Shown: in pieces, positions 1 through 8,732 of the stretch
Layout of the letters: each line of letters begins with the position of its first letter
Position numbering within the stretch: the stretch's first letter is position 1
NCBI RefSeq assembly: GCF_047345485.1
Contig: NZ_JBLFEN010000005.1
Span: 62,001 to 126,000 of the forward strand
DNA from: Jejuia sp047345485
Lineage (GTDB): Bacteria; Bacteroidota; Bacteroidia; Flavobacteriales; Flavobacteriaceae
DNA length: 64,000 bases
Direction of reading: 5' to 3'
Program-made: the position numbers and the translations under genes
Notes under the pieces: generated by a model
The model's input: only the letters and a program-made list of their open reading frames with translations
Told to the model about the DNA's origin: nothing
Databases searched by the model: none

Positions 1-1
1 C

Positions 2-343
2 TTTAAATCTAGTTCAAAGATAGTATTTCGGAAAGGTTCAAAACACATATTAATTTTAAGTCAACATGAACATAGGGATGGGTCTTTTTTTGAAATTACA
101 ATTGGCGGAGAATTAGAAAGAGAAACTGGCTTATTTGATGGTTATCATATATCTATCAATAGATTGTGTGAAATAAATGGGAAAAAGTGTAAAGATTTTT
201 ATGCTTTTCCTTTTGGAGAAAAACAGAGTTTAAAAGCTTTAAAAAAAGCTAAAAACGATTTTTTAAGTTGTGCTTTGTTTTTTTTAGAAACAGAAGAGGA
301 TCTGTTTGATAAAGTTTTAAAACTAAAAGGTATAAGGAAATAA
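2..343 (+). CDS. C-terminal end of an unrecognised protein (partial, runs off the left edge)
   Basis: This frame is open from the window edge to a TAA at 341-343 and encodes about 113 residues, ending KLKGIRK. The start lies outside the window. The stop abuts the TTG start of the dehydratase gene with no gap, so it probably belongs to the same lipid-biosynthesis operon. I do not recognise the family. The stretch FYAFPFGEK faintly recalls the YPFG element of polysaccharide deacetylases, which do occur in pigment clusters, but the metal-binding motifs are not in the visible part, so no function is assigned. Confidence 0.75.
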   Translation, partial: FKSSSKIVFRKGSKHILILSQHEHRDGSFFEITIGGELERETGLFDGYHISINRLCEINGKKCKDFYAFPFGEKQSLKALKKAKNDFLSCALFFLETEEDLFDKVLKLKGIRK

Positions 344-784
344 TTGAATAAACAACACATCATATCATTATTACCCTATCAAAAACCATTTTTGTTTGTG
401 GATGGTATTGAAGCAATATCAGAACAAGGTGTAACGGGATATTACACCTTCAAAAAAGAGGAATCATTTTACGAAGGACACTTCAAAAACAATCCAATAA
501 CACCTGGTGTAATATTGACCGAATGTATGGCTCAAATAGGTTTGGTATGTTTGGGTATTTATTTGTTAAAAGATGAATTAAAAGAAACCACAAATCCTCA
601 AATTGCATTAACATCGCATCAAATGGATTTTTATTTGCCCGTTTTACCCGAAGAAAAAGTCACTGTAATTTCAGAAAAGCAAGTGTTTCGTTTTAATAAA
701 CTAAAATGTAAAGTAAAAATGCTAAATGCAAAAGGCGAATTAGTAGCAAGAGGTTTAATTTCAGGAATGATAGTAATAAAATAA
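344..784 (+). CDS. Hotdog-fold 3-hydroxyacyl-ACP dehydratase (FabZ/FabA-like)
   Basis: At 146 residues this has the length of a single hotdog domain. The FabZ-type catalytic pair is visible: His46 in YEGHFKNNPITPG and Glu60 in ILTECMAQ. In this family the pair removes water from 3-hydroxyacyl-ACP. The start is a TTG directly after the upstream stop and no closer ATG exists, so the start is less certain than the gene. It sits before a ketosynthase, ACP and phosphopantetheinyl transferase. I infer it serves a dedicated polyene or unusual fatty acid pathway (aryl polyene/flexirubin-like) and not housekeeping synthesis, whose genes lie at 47.8-49.3 kb. Confidence 0.88.
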   Translation: MNKQHIISLLPYQKPFLFVDGIEAISEQGVTGYYTFKKEESFYEGHFKNNPITPGVILTECMAQIGLVCLGIYLLKDELKETTNPQIALTSHQMDFYLPVLPEEKVTVISEKQVFRFNKLKCKVKMLNAKGELVARGLISGMIVIK

Positions 785-788
785 AACT

Positions 789-821
789 AGACCTCACAGG
801 TTTTTAAAACCTGTGAAGTCT
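789..821. repeat. 33-bp palindromic intergenic repeat, copy 1
   Basis: An imperfect palindrome with arms AGACCTCACAGGTTTT and AAAACCTGTGAAGTCT around a single central base, with one mismatch. It lies between the dehydratase and ketosynthase genes. A second, perfect-armed copy lies just after the ketosynthase gene. The transcript would form a stable hairpin, so it could modulate or terminate readthrough inside the operon. Confidence 0.85.
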
Positions 822-830
822 TAAAATACT

Positions 831-2105
831 ATGAAAAACAGAGTAGTTATAACAGGATTAGGCGTTGTTGCACCAAATGGTGTTGGTGTTACCGAATTTA
901 CCAACGCACTTAAAACAGGAAAATCTGGCATTACATTTCATCAAGAACTAAAAGATTTAAATTTTTCTTGCCAAATTGGAGGTGTACCTAAAATTTCAGA
1001 AGCGCTAAAAGCAAAGTACTTTACTGATTTACAATTACGAGGTTTTAATAGTTCGGGGATTTTATATGGTTGTATTGCCGGTATTGACGCTTGGAAAGAT
1101 GCTGGTTTCAACGTAAATTCTGAAAGTGCATTAGATGTGGATAGCGGACTCATTTTTGGGACAGGAACTTCTGGTGTGGAGAAATTTAGAGAAGCTATTT
1201 ACAAACTAGATGAAGGTAAGGTACGCCGATTAGGAAGCACTGTAGTGCTACAAACCATGACCAGTGGTGTTAGTGCGTATTTAAGCGGCATGTTGGGTTT
1301 TGGCAACCAAGTGACTACCAATTCTTCGGCATGTAGTACAGGAACAGAAGCGGTACTTATGGGTTTTGAGCGCATACAACATGGAAAAGCTAAACGCATG
1401 TTAGTAGGTAGCTGTAGTGATCATGGACCTTATGTTTGGGGTGGTTTTGATGCTATGCGCGTAATGACCTACAAACACAATGATACACCAGAACAAGGCT
1501 CTCGCCCAATGAGCGCCTCAGCTAGTGGATTTGTTCCAGGAAGTGGTGCTGGCGCTTTAGTTTTAGAATCTTTAGAAAGTGCCATAGCGCGTGGCGCTAA
1601 AATATATGCTGAAGTTTTAGGTGGCGACGTTAATTCTGGCGGGCAACGCCATGGCGGTACGTTAACAGCACCAAATGCCGAGGCTGTAAAACGATGTATT
1701 ACCAAAGCTTTAGAAAATGCCGCAGTACATCCAGATACTATTGATGTTATTAATGGACATTTAACTGCAACATCTAAAGATGGCTTAGAAATTGAAAATT
1801 GGACAAAAGCCCTAAACAGAAAAGGTAAAAATTTCCCTTATATAAACGCTACTAAATCCTTAATTGGCCATTGTTTAGCAGCAGCAGGCGCCATTGAATG
1901 TGTGGCGAGTGTTATTCAACTTAAAGAACAGTTTGTAGCACCTAATATAAATAGTGATGATGTTCATCCAGACATTGAAGCACTAATTACCAAAGAAAGC
2001 ATGCCAAAACAAAAAATAGAAACAGCGATTAATACAATTATTAAAGCGAGTTTTGGGTTTGGAGATGTAAATGCATGCGTGGTATTTAAAAAATTTGTTG
2101 CATAA
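831..2105 (+). CDS. Beta-ketoacyl-ACP synthase, FabF/FabB type, secondary-metabolism copy
   Basis: A 424-residue condensing enzyme with the complete Cys-His-His site: Cys168 in NSSACSTGT, His310 in INGHLTATS and His347 in KSLIGHCLAAAG. It would extend acyl-ACP chains with malonyl-ACP. It differs clearly from the housekeeping FabF at 48 kb and lies between a dehydratase and a dedicated ACP. I infer a chain-extending KS of an aryl-polyene/flexirubin-like cluster. Palindromic repeats flank it on both sides. The ATG start follows copy 1 of the repeat by 9 bases. Confidence 0.93.
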   Translation: MKNRVVITGLGVVAPNGVGVTEFTNALKTGKSGITFHQELKDLNFSCQIGGVPKISEALKAKYFTDLQLRGFNSSGILYGCIAGIDAWKDAGFNVNSESALDVDSGLIFGTGTSGVEKFREAIYKLDEGKVRRLGSTVVLQTMTSGVSAYLSGMLGFGNQVTTNSSACSTGTEAVLMGFERIQHGKAKRMLVGSCSDHGPYVWGGFDAMRVMTYKHNDTPEQGSRPMSASASGFVPGSGAGALVLESLESAIARGAKIYAEVLGGDVNSGGQRHGGTLTAPNAEAVKRCITKALENAAVHPDTIDVINGHLTATSKDGLEIENWTKALNRKGKNFPYINATKSLIGHCLAAAGAIECVASVIQLKEQFVAPNINSDDVHPDIEALITKESMPKQKIETAINTIIKASFGFGDVNACVVFKKFVA

Positions 2106-2122
2106 CTTTTTTTTGACGTTTT

Positions 2123-2155
2123 AGACCTCACAGGTTTTCGAAACCTGTGAGGTCT
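2123..2155. repeat. 33-bp palindromic intergenic repeat, copy 2
   Basis: Perfect 15-bp arms (AGACCTCACAGGTTT and its complement) surround the trinucleotide TCG, and TTTT follows the right arm, so on the plus strand it looks like an intrinsic terminator. The sequence is nearly the same as the copy at 789-821. The pair brackets the ketosynthase gene. Confidence 0.88.
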
Positions 2156-2197
2156 TTTAATCAAGCGTTTTGTAACTTAGCATAACAAAAATGTACT

Positions 2198-2449
2198 ATG
2201 AAAAACGAAGCATTAATTTCCAAATTAAAAACTATAATTAAGCCTTATATTCAAGATGAAGAGGCTTTTGAAAACTTATCTGAGGAGACCGATTTTGTAA
2301 AGGACTTGAAAATAAATTCTGCGAACTTAGTGGACATAATTCTTGACATTGAAGATGAATTCGACATCCGTTTGGAAAACGAGGATATGGAAAAAATGTT
2401 GGATGTAAAATCTGCTATGACTATAGTAAATACAAAGCTAGAAGCGTAA
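2198..2449 (+). CDS. Dedicated acyl carrier protein
   Basis: An 83-residue acidic helical protein of ACP size. The phosphopantetheine site reads LKINSANLVDI, so the attachment residue is Ser41, preceded by Asn instead of the Asp of the usual DSL motif. Helix III ends in DIEDEFDIRLENEDMEKM, as in ACPs. The stop overlaps the next start by one base (TAATG), coupling it to the phosphopantetheinyl transferase that would activate it. The housekeeping ACP at 47.8 kb has a canonical DSL motif, so this one is specialised. Confidence 0.9.
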   Translation: MKNEALISKLKTIIKPYIQDEEAFENLSEETDFVKDLKINSANLVDIILDIEDEFDIRLENEDMEKMLDVKSAMTIVNTKLEA

Positions 2450-3012
2450 TGGTTGGCAACGACATTGTTGATATTAATGAAGCGAAAAACGCCTCTAATT
2501 GGCAACGTCCTCGGTTTTTAGATAAATTGTTTACTACACAAGAACAAGTTTTGATTCAAAATGCTTCAAACCCTTTTTTAAAAGTTTGGCGCTTATGGAG
2601 TATGAAGGAAGCGGCTTATAAATTATATACCCAACACTATCCAAGTCGATTTTATAACCCAAAAAGGTTTGAATGTTTCATTCACGGTGATATTGGTGTT
2701 GTAAAGTTTCAAGAGTTTCAGTGTTATGTATCAACAAAAATAACGTCTCAATACATCATGTCAGAAGCACGACAAGATATGAAACCTATGACTTCAAAAG
2801 TTATCAAATTTGAAACTAAAAGCGTCAAAAATCAGAGTGAAATAATTAGAAAATTACTTTTGAAAACAGCAGGTGAGACGTTTAATATTTCTAAAGAAAA
2901 TTTAAAAATTACAAACTCAAAATATGGTGTTCCAAGTATTAATATCAATTCTAAAATAAGGTCTTTAAGTTTAACCCACCATGGAAATTACGGAGCTTAC
3001 GCCTTAAGTTAA
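2449..3012 (+). CDS. 4'-phosphopantetheinyl transferase (Sfp/AcpS superfamily)
   Basis: A 187-residue protein with the two hallmark motifs: VGNDIVDI at residues 2-9, with magnesium-binding Asp5, and WSMKEAAYK at 50-58, with Lys53, Glu54 and Lys58. The family transfers the phosphopantetheine arm of CoA to a carrier-protein serine. The ATG shares its A with the ACP stop codon, and the RND gene starts 2 bases after its stop. I infer that it loads the adjacent unusual ACP. Confidence 0.9.
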   Translation: MVGNDIVDINEAKNASNWQRPRFLDKLFTTQEQVLIQNASNPFLKVWRLWSMKEAAYKLYTQHYPSRFYNPKRFECFIHGDIGVVKFQEFQCYVSTKITSQYIMSEARQDMKPMTSKVIKFETKSVKNQSEIIRKLLLKTAGETFNISKENLKITNSKYGVPSININSKIRSLSLTHHGNYGAYALS

Positions 3013-3014
3013 TT

Positions 3015-5267
3015 ATGAAACTATTAAGAAATAGTGTACAGTTTACTATAAAGTTTAGAATTGCAATCATTGTAGTTTTTGCGGTTTTAGTGGCAGTTGC
3101 AGGTCACCAAACCCTTAATAAACTTAGCGTAGACAACTCACTATCTATTTGGTTTTTAGAGGACGACCCTAGCTATAAAGCCTATATCGATTTTCAAGAA
3201 AATTTTGGTTCAGATGAGATTTTTATTGCAATGCTTCCTGTAGAAAATGCGATTGGAGAAGCTGATGTTAATAGGTTGCAACAGTTACATAAGGACATTG
3301 AAACCTTACCTTACGTAAAAACTACATTTAGTTTAGCAAAAGCGAAATACCCAATTTATGCAAATGATAAGATAAATTTTGATGATTTATATAACCCAAA
3401 ACGCAGTGAAAAAGGGTTGAAGAGTCTCTTTTCAAAATTACCCAACATCACATCGCAATTAGTTACTAAAGATTATAAACACCAGTTTTTCTACATCCAA
3501 ATGAAACCTACGCCAACTATAGAGGAAAAGCGACAGGACATAGCTGTAGAAATTAGAACAATTATAGATAAATCGTATTCCAATTATTACCTTACGGGAC
3601 CACCTGTGCTTAATGAGGCTTACAGTAAAGGTATTTACAAAGAGAGTTTAACCTTTGGCATATTAACCGTTTTGGTTATTACTATCTTACTGTTATTTTT
3701 GCTTCCTAACAAGCGCTATTTGTTTATCGCTTTACTTTCGGTGGCTATTCCTGTAAGTTTATTGTTTGGTTTAATCACTTCGTCGGGTTTTGCTTTAAAT
3801 ATGATTTCTATGCTTATACCAACAATTCTTATGGTATATAGCGTTAGTGACGCAGTACATATTATAAACATATACCATAAAGAAGGTTTACTAAACGCTT
3901 CGATATCGAAAGTTGATTTGATTACTACCGCCATTCGTAGAAGTTTAACGCCTTGTTTTTATACCACATTAACCACATTTGTTGGCTATTTTGCGCTGTA
4001 TATATCACCACTTCCTGCATTTAAAAACATGGGTGTGTTTACCTGTATAGGTTTAGTAATGAGCTTTATTTTAGTGTATGTTATTACCATTATTGGGTTT
4101 AGTTTTATGAAATTAAATTTTGAAAAAGCGACACCCATTTTTAAATTAAAAGGGATATCTCAAACCAAATTTATAGCATGGCTCAATGGGTTTACATCAA
4201 ACTATAAAACATCTATTATTACCGTTTTTACAATAGTACTTGTGTTTGGTATATACTCTATTTTTCAAGTAGATATAGATACAAATTCTCGTGATTTATT
4301 AGCAGAGGGACAAGCAAAAGACGACCTAAGAACTGTAGAAGTAGAACTTGGAGGAAGCAACAGATTACAACTTAATATTACTACCAATAACGGTGCTATT
4401 ATCTTAACTAAAGATGCCTTAAAAAAGCTGGAAATTTTCCATAAAAAGTTAGAGGATAACCCATTAATTTCTTCGCCTGTTTCTGTGGTAACCATCAAAT
4501 CATTTTTACAAAAACGCACACCCGTTTTGTTTCAATCTAGTATTTCTGAAGAAAAATTAAAAAACACATTGGCAGATGTAGATGCGGCAGAAAACAGTTT
4601 TTTTAAATTATTTTCTGAAAATTTATCTTCTGCAAGTTTTACATTAACCTTAATGGAAATGAGAACTTCAGAACTTGAGCAGGTATTGAATGATATAAAA
4701 ATTGCTTTTGAAGAGACGTTTGATACGAACGATTTTAATTTGAAAATAAATGGTTTTGCAGTGGTATTTTCACAATTAAACAACTTTATATTAGAAACAC
4801 AGTTTAAGTCCTTTTTTGCAGCATTTTTCGTCGCGTTTCTGTGTTTATGGTTTTTTATAAAAAGCTTAAGAACAACAGTTTTAGTTTTAATTCCGAATAT
4901 ATTACCACTAGCTATTTTAGCTATTTTTATGAGCTTATTAAATATTCCTTTGGATGTTTCCACAGCAATGATTACGCCTATAATGTTGGGTATTGCTATG
5001 GACGACACCATTCATTTAGTACATAAATACCGAAAAAGTAAACGTATACAAGGCACTCCAGAGCAGCGTATGAATAATGCGATGCACTACACAGGTGGTG
5101 CACTTTTATCTACCACTATTGCTCTTGTTGGAGGGTTCTTAATTATTGCATCTAGCGCCACACCATCCGTAAGTGATTTTGGTACCTTATGTGCCGTAAC
5201 AGTTGCGATTGCTTTAATTACCGATATTTTCTACTTACCAGCGTTATTAAAAACATTTGATAAATAA
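3015..5267 (+). CDS. RND/MMPL-type lipid exporter
   Basis: A 750-residue integral membrane protein with the duplicated layout of the family. There is one N-terminal membrane segment (residues about 14-30), a periplasmic loop, a block of five segments starting near residue 212, a second loop, then a second block from about 595 to the end. The motifs VSDAVHIIN and AMDDTIHLVHKYR occupy matching places in the two halves and supply the charged residues of RND transporters. Such exporters sit at the end of aryl-polyene/flexirubin clusters and probably move the lipid product toward the outer membrane. It converges on the ABC ATPase gene with 1 base between the stops. Confidence 0.88.
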   Translation: MKLLRNSVQFTIKFRIAIIVVFAVLVAVAGHQTLNKLSVDNSLSIWFLEDDPSYKAYIDFQENFGSDEIFIAMLPVENAIGEADVNRLQQLHKDIETLPYVKTTFSLAKAKYPIYANDKINFDDLYNPKRSEKGLKSLFSKLPNITSQLVTKDYKHQFFYIQMKPTPTIEEKRQDIAVEIRTIIDKSYSNYYLTGPPVLNEAYSKGIYKESLTFGILTVLVITILLLFLLPNKRYLFIALLSVAIPVSLLFGLITSSGFALNMISMLIPTILMVYSVSDAVHIINIYHKEGLLNASISKVDLITTAIRRSLTPCFYTTLTTFVGYFALYISPLPAFKNMGVFTCIGLVMSFILVYVITIIGFSFMKLNFEKATPIFKLKGISQTKFIAWLNGFTSNYKTSIITVFTIVLVFGIYSIFQVDIDTNSRDLLAEGQAKDDLRTVEVELGGSNRLQLNITTNNGAIILTKDALKKLEIFHKKLEDNPLISSPVSVVTIKSFLQKRTPVLFQSSISEEKLKNTLADVDAAENSFFKLFSENLSSASFTLTLMEMRTSELEQVLNDIKIAFEETFDTNDFNLKINGFAVVFSQLNNFILETQFKSFFAAFFVAFLCLWFFIKSLRTTVLVLIPNILPLAILAIFMSLLNIPLDVSTAMITPIMLGIAMDDTIHLVHKYRKSKRIQGTPEQRMNNAMHYTGGALLSTTIALVGGFLIIASSATPSVSDFGTLCAVTVAIALITDIFYLPALLKTFDK

Positions 5268-5268
5268 A

Positions 5269-6180
5269 TCAGTTTTTTATTTGAAGGTAAACTGTGTCAC
5301 CATTTTTTAATAAGGTATTGTGCTCAAAAAATACAGATTCCTTATTCAAAATAGCTTCAACTAAATAAAATCGCCCTTTGTAATAAGACTGTTTTACCAC
5401 GGCTTTTAATGTTGATTTAGATACAATTTTAAGTTGATGCGCATAAACAATCTTATTATTAATGGTATTAAATTCTCCAAAAAAAGCAGCAATTAAAGGA
5501 GATTCTGGAGTTTCAAACACCACTTTTGGAGATTTATTTATCATGATTTTGTGCTTATCTAATACAATCATACGGTCAGCAAAACCGAGGACATCCTCTT
5601 TAGAATGTGTTGCTACAATACACGTAATGTCATGCGCTTTTAAATACCCAAATACTTTGCGGCGCAAACTCTGAGTTCTAAAATTATCAATATGGCTAAA
5701 AGGTTCGTCTAATAGTAATATTTGAGGTTGTTTGGCTAAAGCTCTTGCCAAGGCTACACGTTGTTTTTGTCCGCCACTTAAAGTTTTAACTTTGGTTTTT
5801 GCGAAATCTTCTAATTCTACAACTTCAATAAGCTCAGTAACACGCTGTTGTGTTTCTTCGGGAAAAAACCGAGATAAATGTTTTGCTATATTTTCTTCCA
5901 CAGAAATATAAGGCATCAAATCGAATTCTTGAGCCACGTATTTCATAAAATCATAACCGATAACTAAGTTATATTTGGGGCCTAAAATTTCTTGATCTTT
6001 CCAAAAGATAGTGCCTTCATCTAAATCATATTCACCATAAAGCAACTTTAAAAGCGTACTTTTTCCAGAACCACTTTCTCCAATTATAGCAATATTTTCA
6101 CCTTGTTTGGCTTCAAAGGAAATACCGTTTAAAACAGGAGTTTTATCGTATTTAAAAGAAAGATTATTTACGTTTAACAT
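5269..6180 (-). CDS. ABC transporter ATP-binding protein
   Basis: An ATPase domain of about 230 residues with Walker A GESGSGKST, signature LSGGQKQR, Walker B ILLLDEP and the switch histidine in VATHSKED, followed by a tail of about 80 residues that may be a TOBE-like regulatory domain. I start it at the ATG at 6180 (MLNVNNLSF). An in-frame GTG at 6210 would add 10 residues but lies inside the terminator hairpin of the upstream gene. No permease or binding protein is nearby, so the substrate is unknown. The overall look is of the iron/polyamine importer ATPases. Confidence 0.85.
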   Translation of the reverse strand: MLNVNNLSFKYDKTPVLNGISFEAKQGENIAIIGESGSGKSTLLKLLYGEYDLDEGTIFWKDQEILGPKYNLVIGYDFMKYVAQEFDLMPYISVEENIAKHLSRFFPEETQQRVTELIEVVELEDFAKTKVKTLSGGQKQRVALARALAKQPQILLLDEPFSHIDNFRTQSLRRKVFGYLKAHDITCIVATHSKEDVLGFADRMIVLDKHKIMINKSPKVVFETPESPLIAAFFGEFNTINNKIVYAHQLKIVSKSTLKAVVKQSYYKGRFYLVEAILNKESVFFEHNTLLKNGDTVYLQIKN

Positions 6181-6204
6181 AGCCGTTGCAAAAATACTAT
6201 AAAA

Positions 6205-6233
6205 AAACACGCTTCGACTACTGAAGCGTGTTT
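6205..6233 (-). terminator. Intrinsic terminator after the prolyl oligopeptidase gene
   Basis: An 11-bp perfect stem (AAACACGCTTC and complement) with a 7-base loop, followed on the minus strand by a T run. It lies about 20 bases beyond the stop of the peptidase gene and upstream of the ABC ATPase start at 6180. Confidence 0.85.
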
Positions 6234-6254
6234 TACATTTATAACATATTTACG

Positions 6255-8414
6255 TTAATCTTTCAATGTCTCATTTATTTTGGTTGGTAAAGTACTGTAC
6301 CCCATATTATAAAGCGTAAATCCAAAAATATCGGCATATTGCTCTATGGTTTTACTTACTGGTGTACCTGCACCATGTCCAGCATCAGTTTCAATTCTAA
6401 TTAATGTGGGGTTATCCCCAGTTTGCTTGCTTTGTAATTCTGCAGCAAATTTAAAACTGTGCGCTGGCACCACACGATCATCGTGATCGCCAGTTGTTAC
6501 TAAAGTAGCTGGGTATTGCACACCTTCTTTTACATTATGCACTGGCGAGTACCCTTTAAGATACGCAAACATGTCTTTATTGTCTTCCGCAGTGCCATAG
6601 TCGTAAGCCCAACCTGCACCGGCAGTAAAGGTATGGTAACGCAACATATCTAAAACACCAACAGCGGGTAGCGCTACTTTAGCCAAATCGGGGCGTTGCG
6701 TCATAACCGCGCCAACTAATAAACCACCATTAGAGCCGCCTCTTAACGCCAAATAATCAGACGAGGTATAGTTGTTATTAATTAGATATTCTCCAGCAGC
6801 AATAAAATCATCAAACACGTTTTGTTTTTTCATTTTAGTACCAGCAATGTGCCATTTTTTACCGTACTCGCCGCCACCTCTTAAATTAGGAACTGCCAAT
6901 ATACCGCCTTGCTCCATCCAAACCGCATTTGTGATACTAAACGACGGATTTAAACTCACATTAAATCCACCATAACCATAAAGAATAGTTGGGTTTTTAC
7001 CGTTTAATTCCACCCCTTTTTTGTGGGTAATTATCATTGGTACTTTAGTGCCATCTTTAGAGGTGAAAAACACTTGATTACTCTCGTAATCTTCAGAATT
7101 AAAAGCAATGGAAGGTTTCCAATACAACTTTGATGTACCAGTTTTTAAATCCAACTTATAAATGCTAGGTGGTGTGTTATAATTGGTAAACGAATAATAA
7201 TCTATTTGTTCTTCCTTTTTAGCGCCAAAACCATTAGCATTACCAACACCAGGTAATTCTATTTCTCTTATTAATTGTCCTGTATAATCATATTGCAATA
7301 CTTTAGAAATAGCATCCACCATATATTCTGCTACAAAATAGTCACCACTTTTAGAAGGGGACAACACATGCTCTGTTTCTGGAATAACATCTACCCAATT
7401 ATCAGGTGTTGGGTTTGATGCATCAACCGAAACAATTTTTTTATTTGGTGCGTTTAAGTTCGTTACTAAAAACAGTTTACTACCAACGTTATCAATAACA
7501 TACGTATCACTATCTGTATGGTCTAAAATAGTTGTAAGTTCGCTATTTGGTTTTGTTAAATCCTTAATAAATAATTTATTACCCGAAGTTGAAATTCTTG
7601 GAGAAATTAACAAATAACGATTGTCTTCTGTTATTGTTCCATAAATATAACGGTGTTTTTCTTTTTGAGTACCTCCAAAAATTAGTTTGTCTTGTTGTTG
7701 AGGCTTTCCTAGTTTATGGTAATACACTTTATGCTGATCGGTTTTAGCCGACAATTCACTACCCTCTGGCTTATCGTAACTAGAATAATAAAAGCCTTCA
7801 TTTTTATACCAAGAGATACCGCTAAACTTTACATCTACAAGGGTATCCTCAACAATTTTTTTGTTCTCAGCATTCATGATTAAAATTTTCCTCCAATCGC
7901 TTCCTCCTTCTGATATAGAATAGGCTAAAATTTTACCATTTTTAGAAAAACTTACATTACCTAAAGATACTGTACCATCTTCTGAAAACATATTTGGGTC
8001 TAAAAAGACAGATGCTGTTTCGGGAGATTCCCCAGTTTTATAACGATAAATCACATATTGATTTTGCAAACCGTCATTTTTATAAAAATACGTGTAATCC
8101 CCTTCAATAAAAGGTGCGCCCACTTTTTCGTAGTTCCATAGTTTAGACAAACGCTCCTTTATATCTTCTCTAAACGGAATATTATCTAAGTACCCAAACG
8201 TTGTTTTGTTTTGTGTTTTCACCCAAGCCTCAGTGTCTTTGCTTCTATCATCTTCTAGCCAACGGTAAGGGTCTTTAACTTCAACACCAAAATAAGTATT
8301 AACGGTATCAACAGTTTTAGTTTTTGGGTAATTCACAACAATATTGTTTTTGGTTTCTTTACAGCCTATTAATAATGTTATAACGAGTGTAGTTAATATT
8401 AGTTTTTCCATCAT
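6255..8414 (-). CDS. Prolyl oligopeptidase family serine peptidase (S9A), predicted lipoprotein
   Basis: A 719-residue protein whose N-terminus (residues 1-18, ending LLIGC) is a lipoprotein signal with Cys18. A seven-bladed propeller domain precedes a C-terminal alpha/beta hydrolase domain. The catalytic Ser561 is in RGGSNGG, the Asp lies in GDHDDRVVP and the His in DAGHGAG, in the order and spacing of prolyl oligopeptidase. The family cleaves short peptides after proline. The lipid anchor suggests an envelope location and use in peptide scavenging. The gene begins ATGATG, so the start may be either Met. A terminator closes it. Confidence 0.93.
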   Translation of the reverse strand: MMEKLILTTLVITLLIGCKETKNNIVVNYPKTKTVDTVNTYFGVEVKDPYRWLEDDRSKDTEAWVKTQNKTTFGYLDNIPFREDIKERLSKLWNYEKVGAPFIEGDYTYFYKNDGLQNQYVIYRYKTGESPETASVFLDPNMFSEDGTVSLGNVSFSKNGKILAYSISEGGSDWRKILIMNAENKKIVEDTLVDVKFSGISWYKNEGFYYSSYDKPEGSELSAKTDQHKVYYHKLGKPQQQDKLIFGGTQKEKHRYIYGTITEDNRYLLISPRISTSGNKLFIKDLTKPNSELTTILDHTDSDTYVIDNVGSKLFLVTNLNAPNKKIVSVDASNPTPDNWVDVIPETEHVLSPSKSGDYFVAEYMVDAISKVLQYDYTGQLIREIELPGVGNANGFGAKKEEQIDYYSFTNYNTPPSIYKLDLKTGTSKLYWKPSIAFNSEDYESNQVFFTSKDGTKVPMIITHKKGVELNGKNPTILYGYGGFNVSLNPSFSITNAVWMEQGGILAVPNLRGGGEYGKKWHIAGTKMKKQNVFDDFIAAGEYLINNNYTSSDYLALRGGSNGGLLVGAVMTQRPDLAKVALPAVGVLDMLRYHTFTAGAGWAYDYGTAEDNKDMFAYLKGYSPVHNVKEGVQYPATLVTTGDHDDRVVPAHSFKFAAELQSKQTGDNPTLIRIETDAGHGAGTPVSKTIEQYADIFGFTLYNMGYSTLPTKINETLKD

Positions 8415-8529
8415 GATGCTATAATTTTTTCAAAAATAGCTGATTTATGAATTTTAAACTGTTTAGGTAGTGTTAATGTTTTTTTTGGCGCCTGCCTACC
8501 TGCGGCATTGCAGGCAGGTTAACCACAAG

Positions 8530-8598
8530 GGGTCGGGCTTTCACTACTCAATCCCTACTTCGTCGGGGATTTCAAACATGCCGTTCAATCCCTAACGC
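8530..8598 (+). repeat. Dispersed 69-bp repeat, copy A
   Basis: The segment starting GGGTCGGGCTTTCACTACTC and ending near TTCAATCCCTAACGC matches, as reverse complement, 22530-22598 at 66 of 69 positions by eye. Related but shorter pieces lie at 37100-37145 and 52069-52122. It has no start-to-stop frame and sits downstream of genes, so it is a non-coding intergenic repeat. Confidence 0.88.
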
Positions 8599-8686
8599 GG
8601 GTTTACCTGCCAAAAAACAGTTCGTAATTCATAGCATTTAGAATCTTTATTAAAACAGCTAAACTTAAATAATATATAAAAGCAAA

Positions 8687-8711
8687 AAGGCCTCTAAAAA
8701 TTAGAAGCCTT
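8687..8711 (-). terminator. Probable terminator after asd
   Basis: The arms AAGGCCTCTAA and TTAGAAGCCTT form an 11-bp stem with one mismatch and a 3-base loop. On the minus strand it is followed by a T-rich stretch and lies about 20 bases past the asd stop. Confidence 0.65.
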
Positions 8712-8732
8712 AAATACTGTAGAAGATAATTA

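Larger units (their letters stand above)
8415..8732. other. Intergenic stretch with a dispersed repeat and the asd terminator
   Basis: These 318 bases carry no convincing gene. They hold the dispersed repeat annotated at 8530-8598, a preceding GC-rich inverted pair (CCTGCC ... GGCAGG, about 8491-8519) and the asd terminator at 8687-8711. Confidence 0.7.

Noticed and set aside
2..343. Polysaccharide deacetylase C-terminus
   Set aside because: Only a weak FPFG resemblance; catalytic motifs are outside the window or absent.
4532..5011. A 159-codon open frame on the minus strand within the RND exporter gene
   Set aside because: Low-complexity, Lys/Ile-rich translation with no motif, fully inside a well-supported membrane transporter; a shadow of the real frame.
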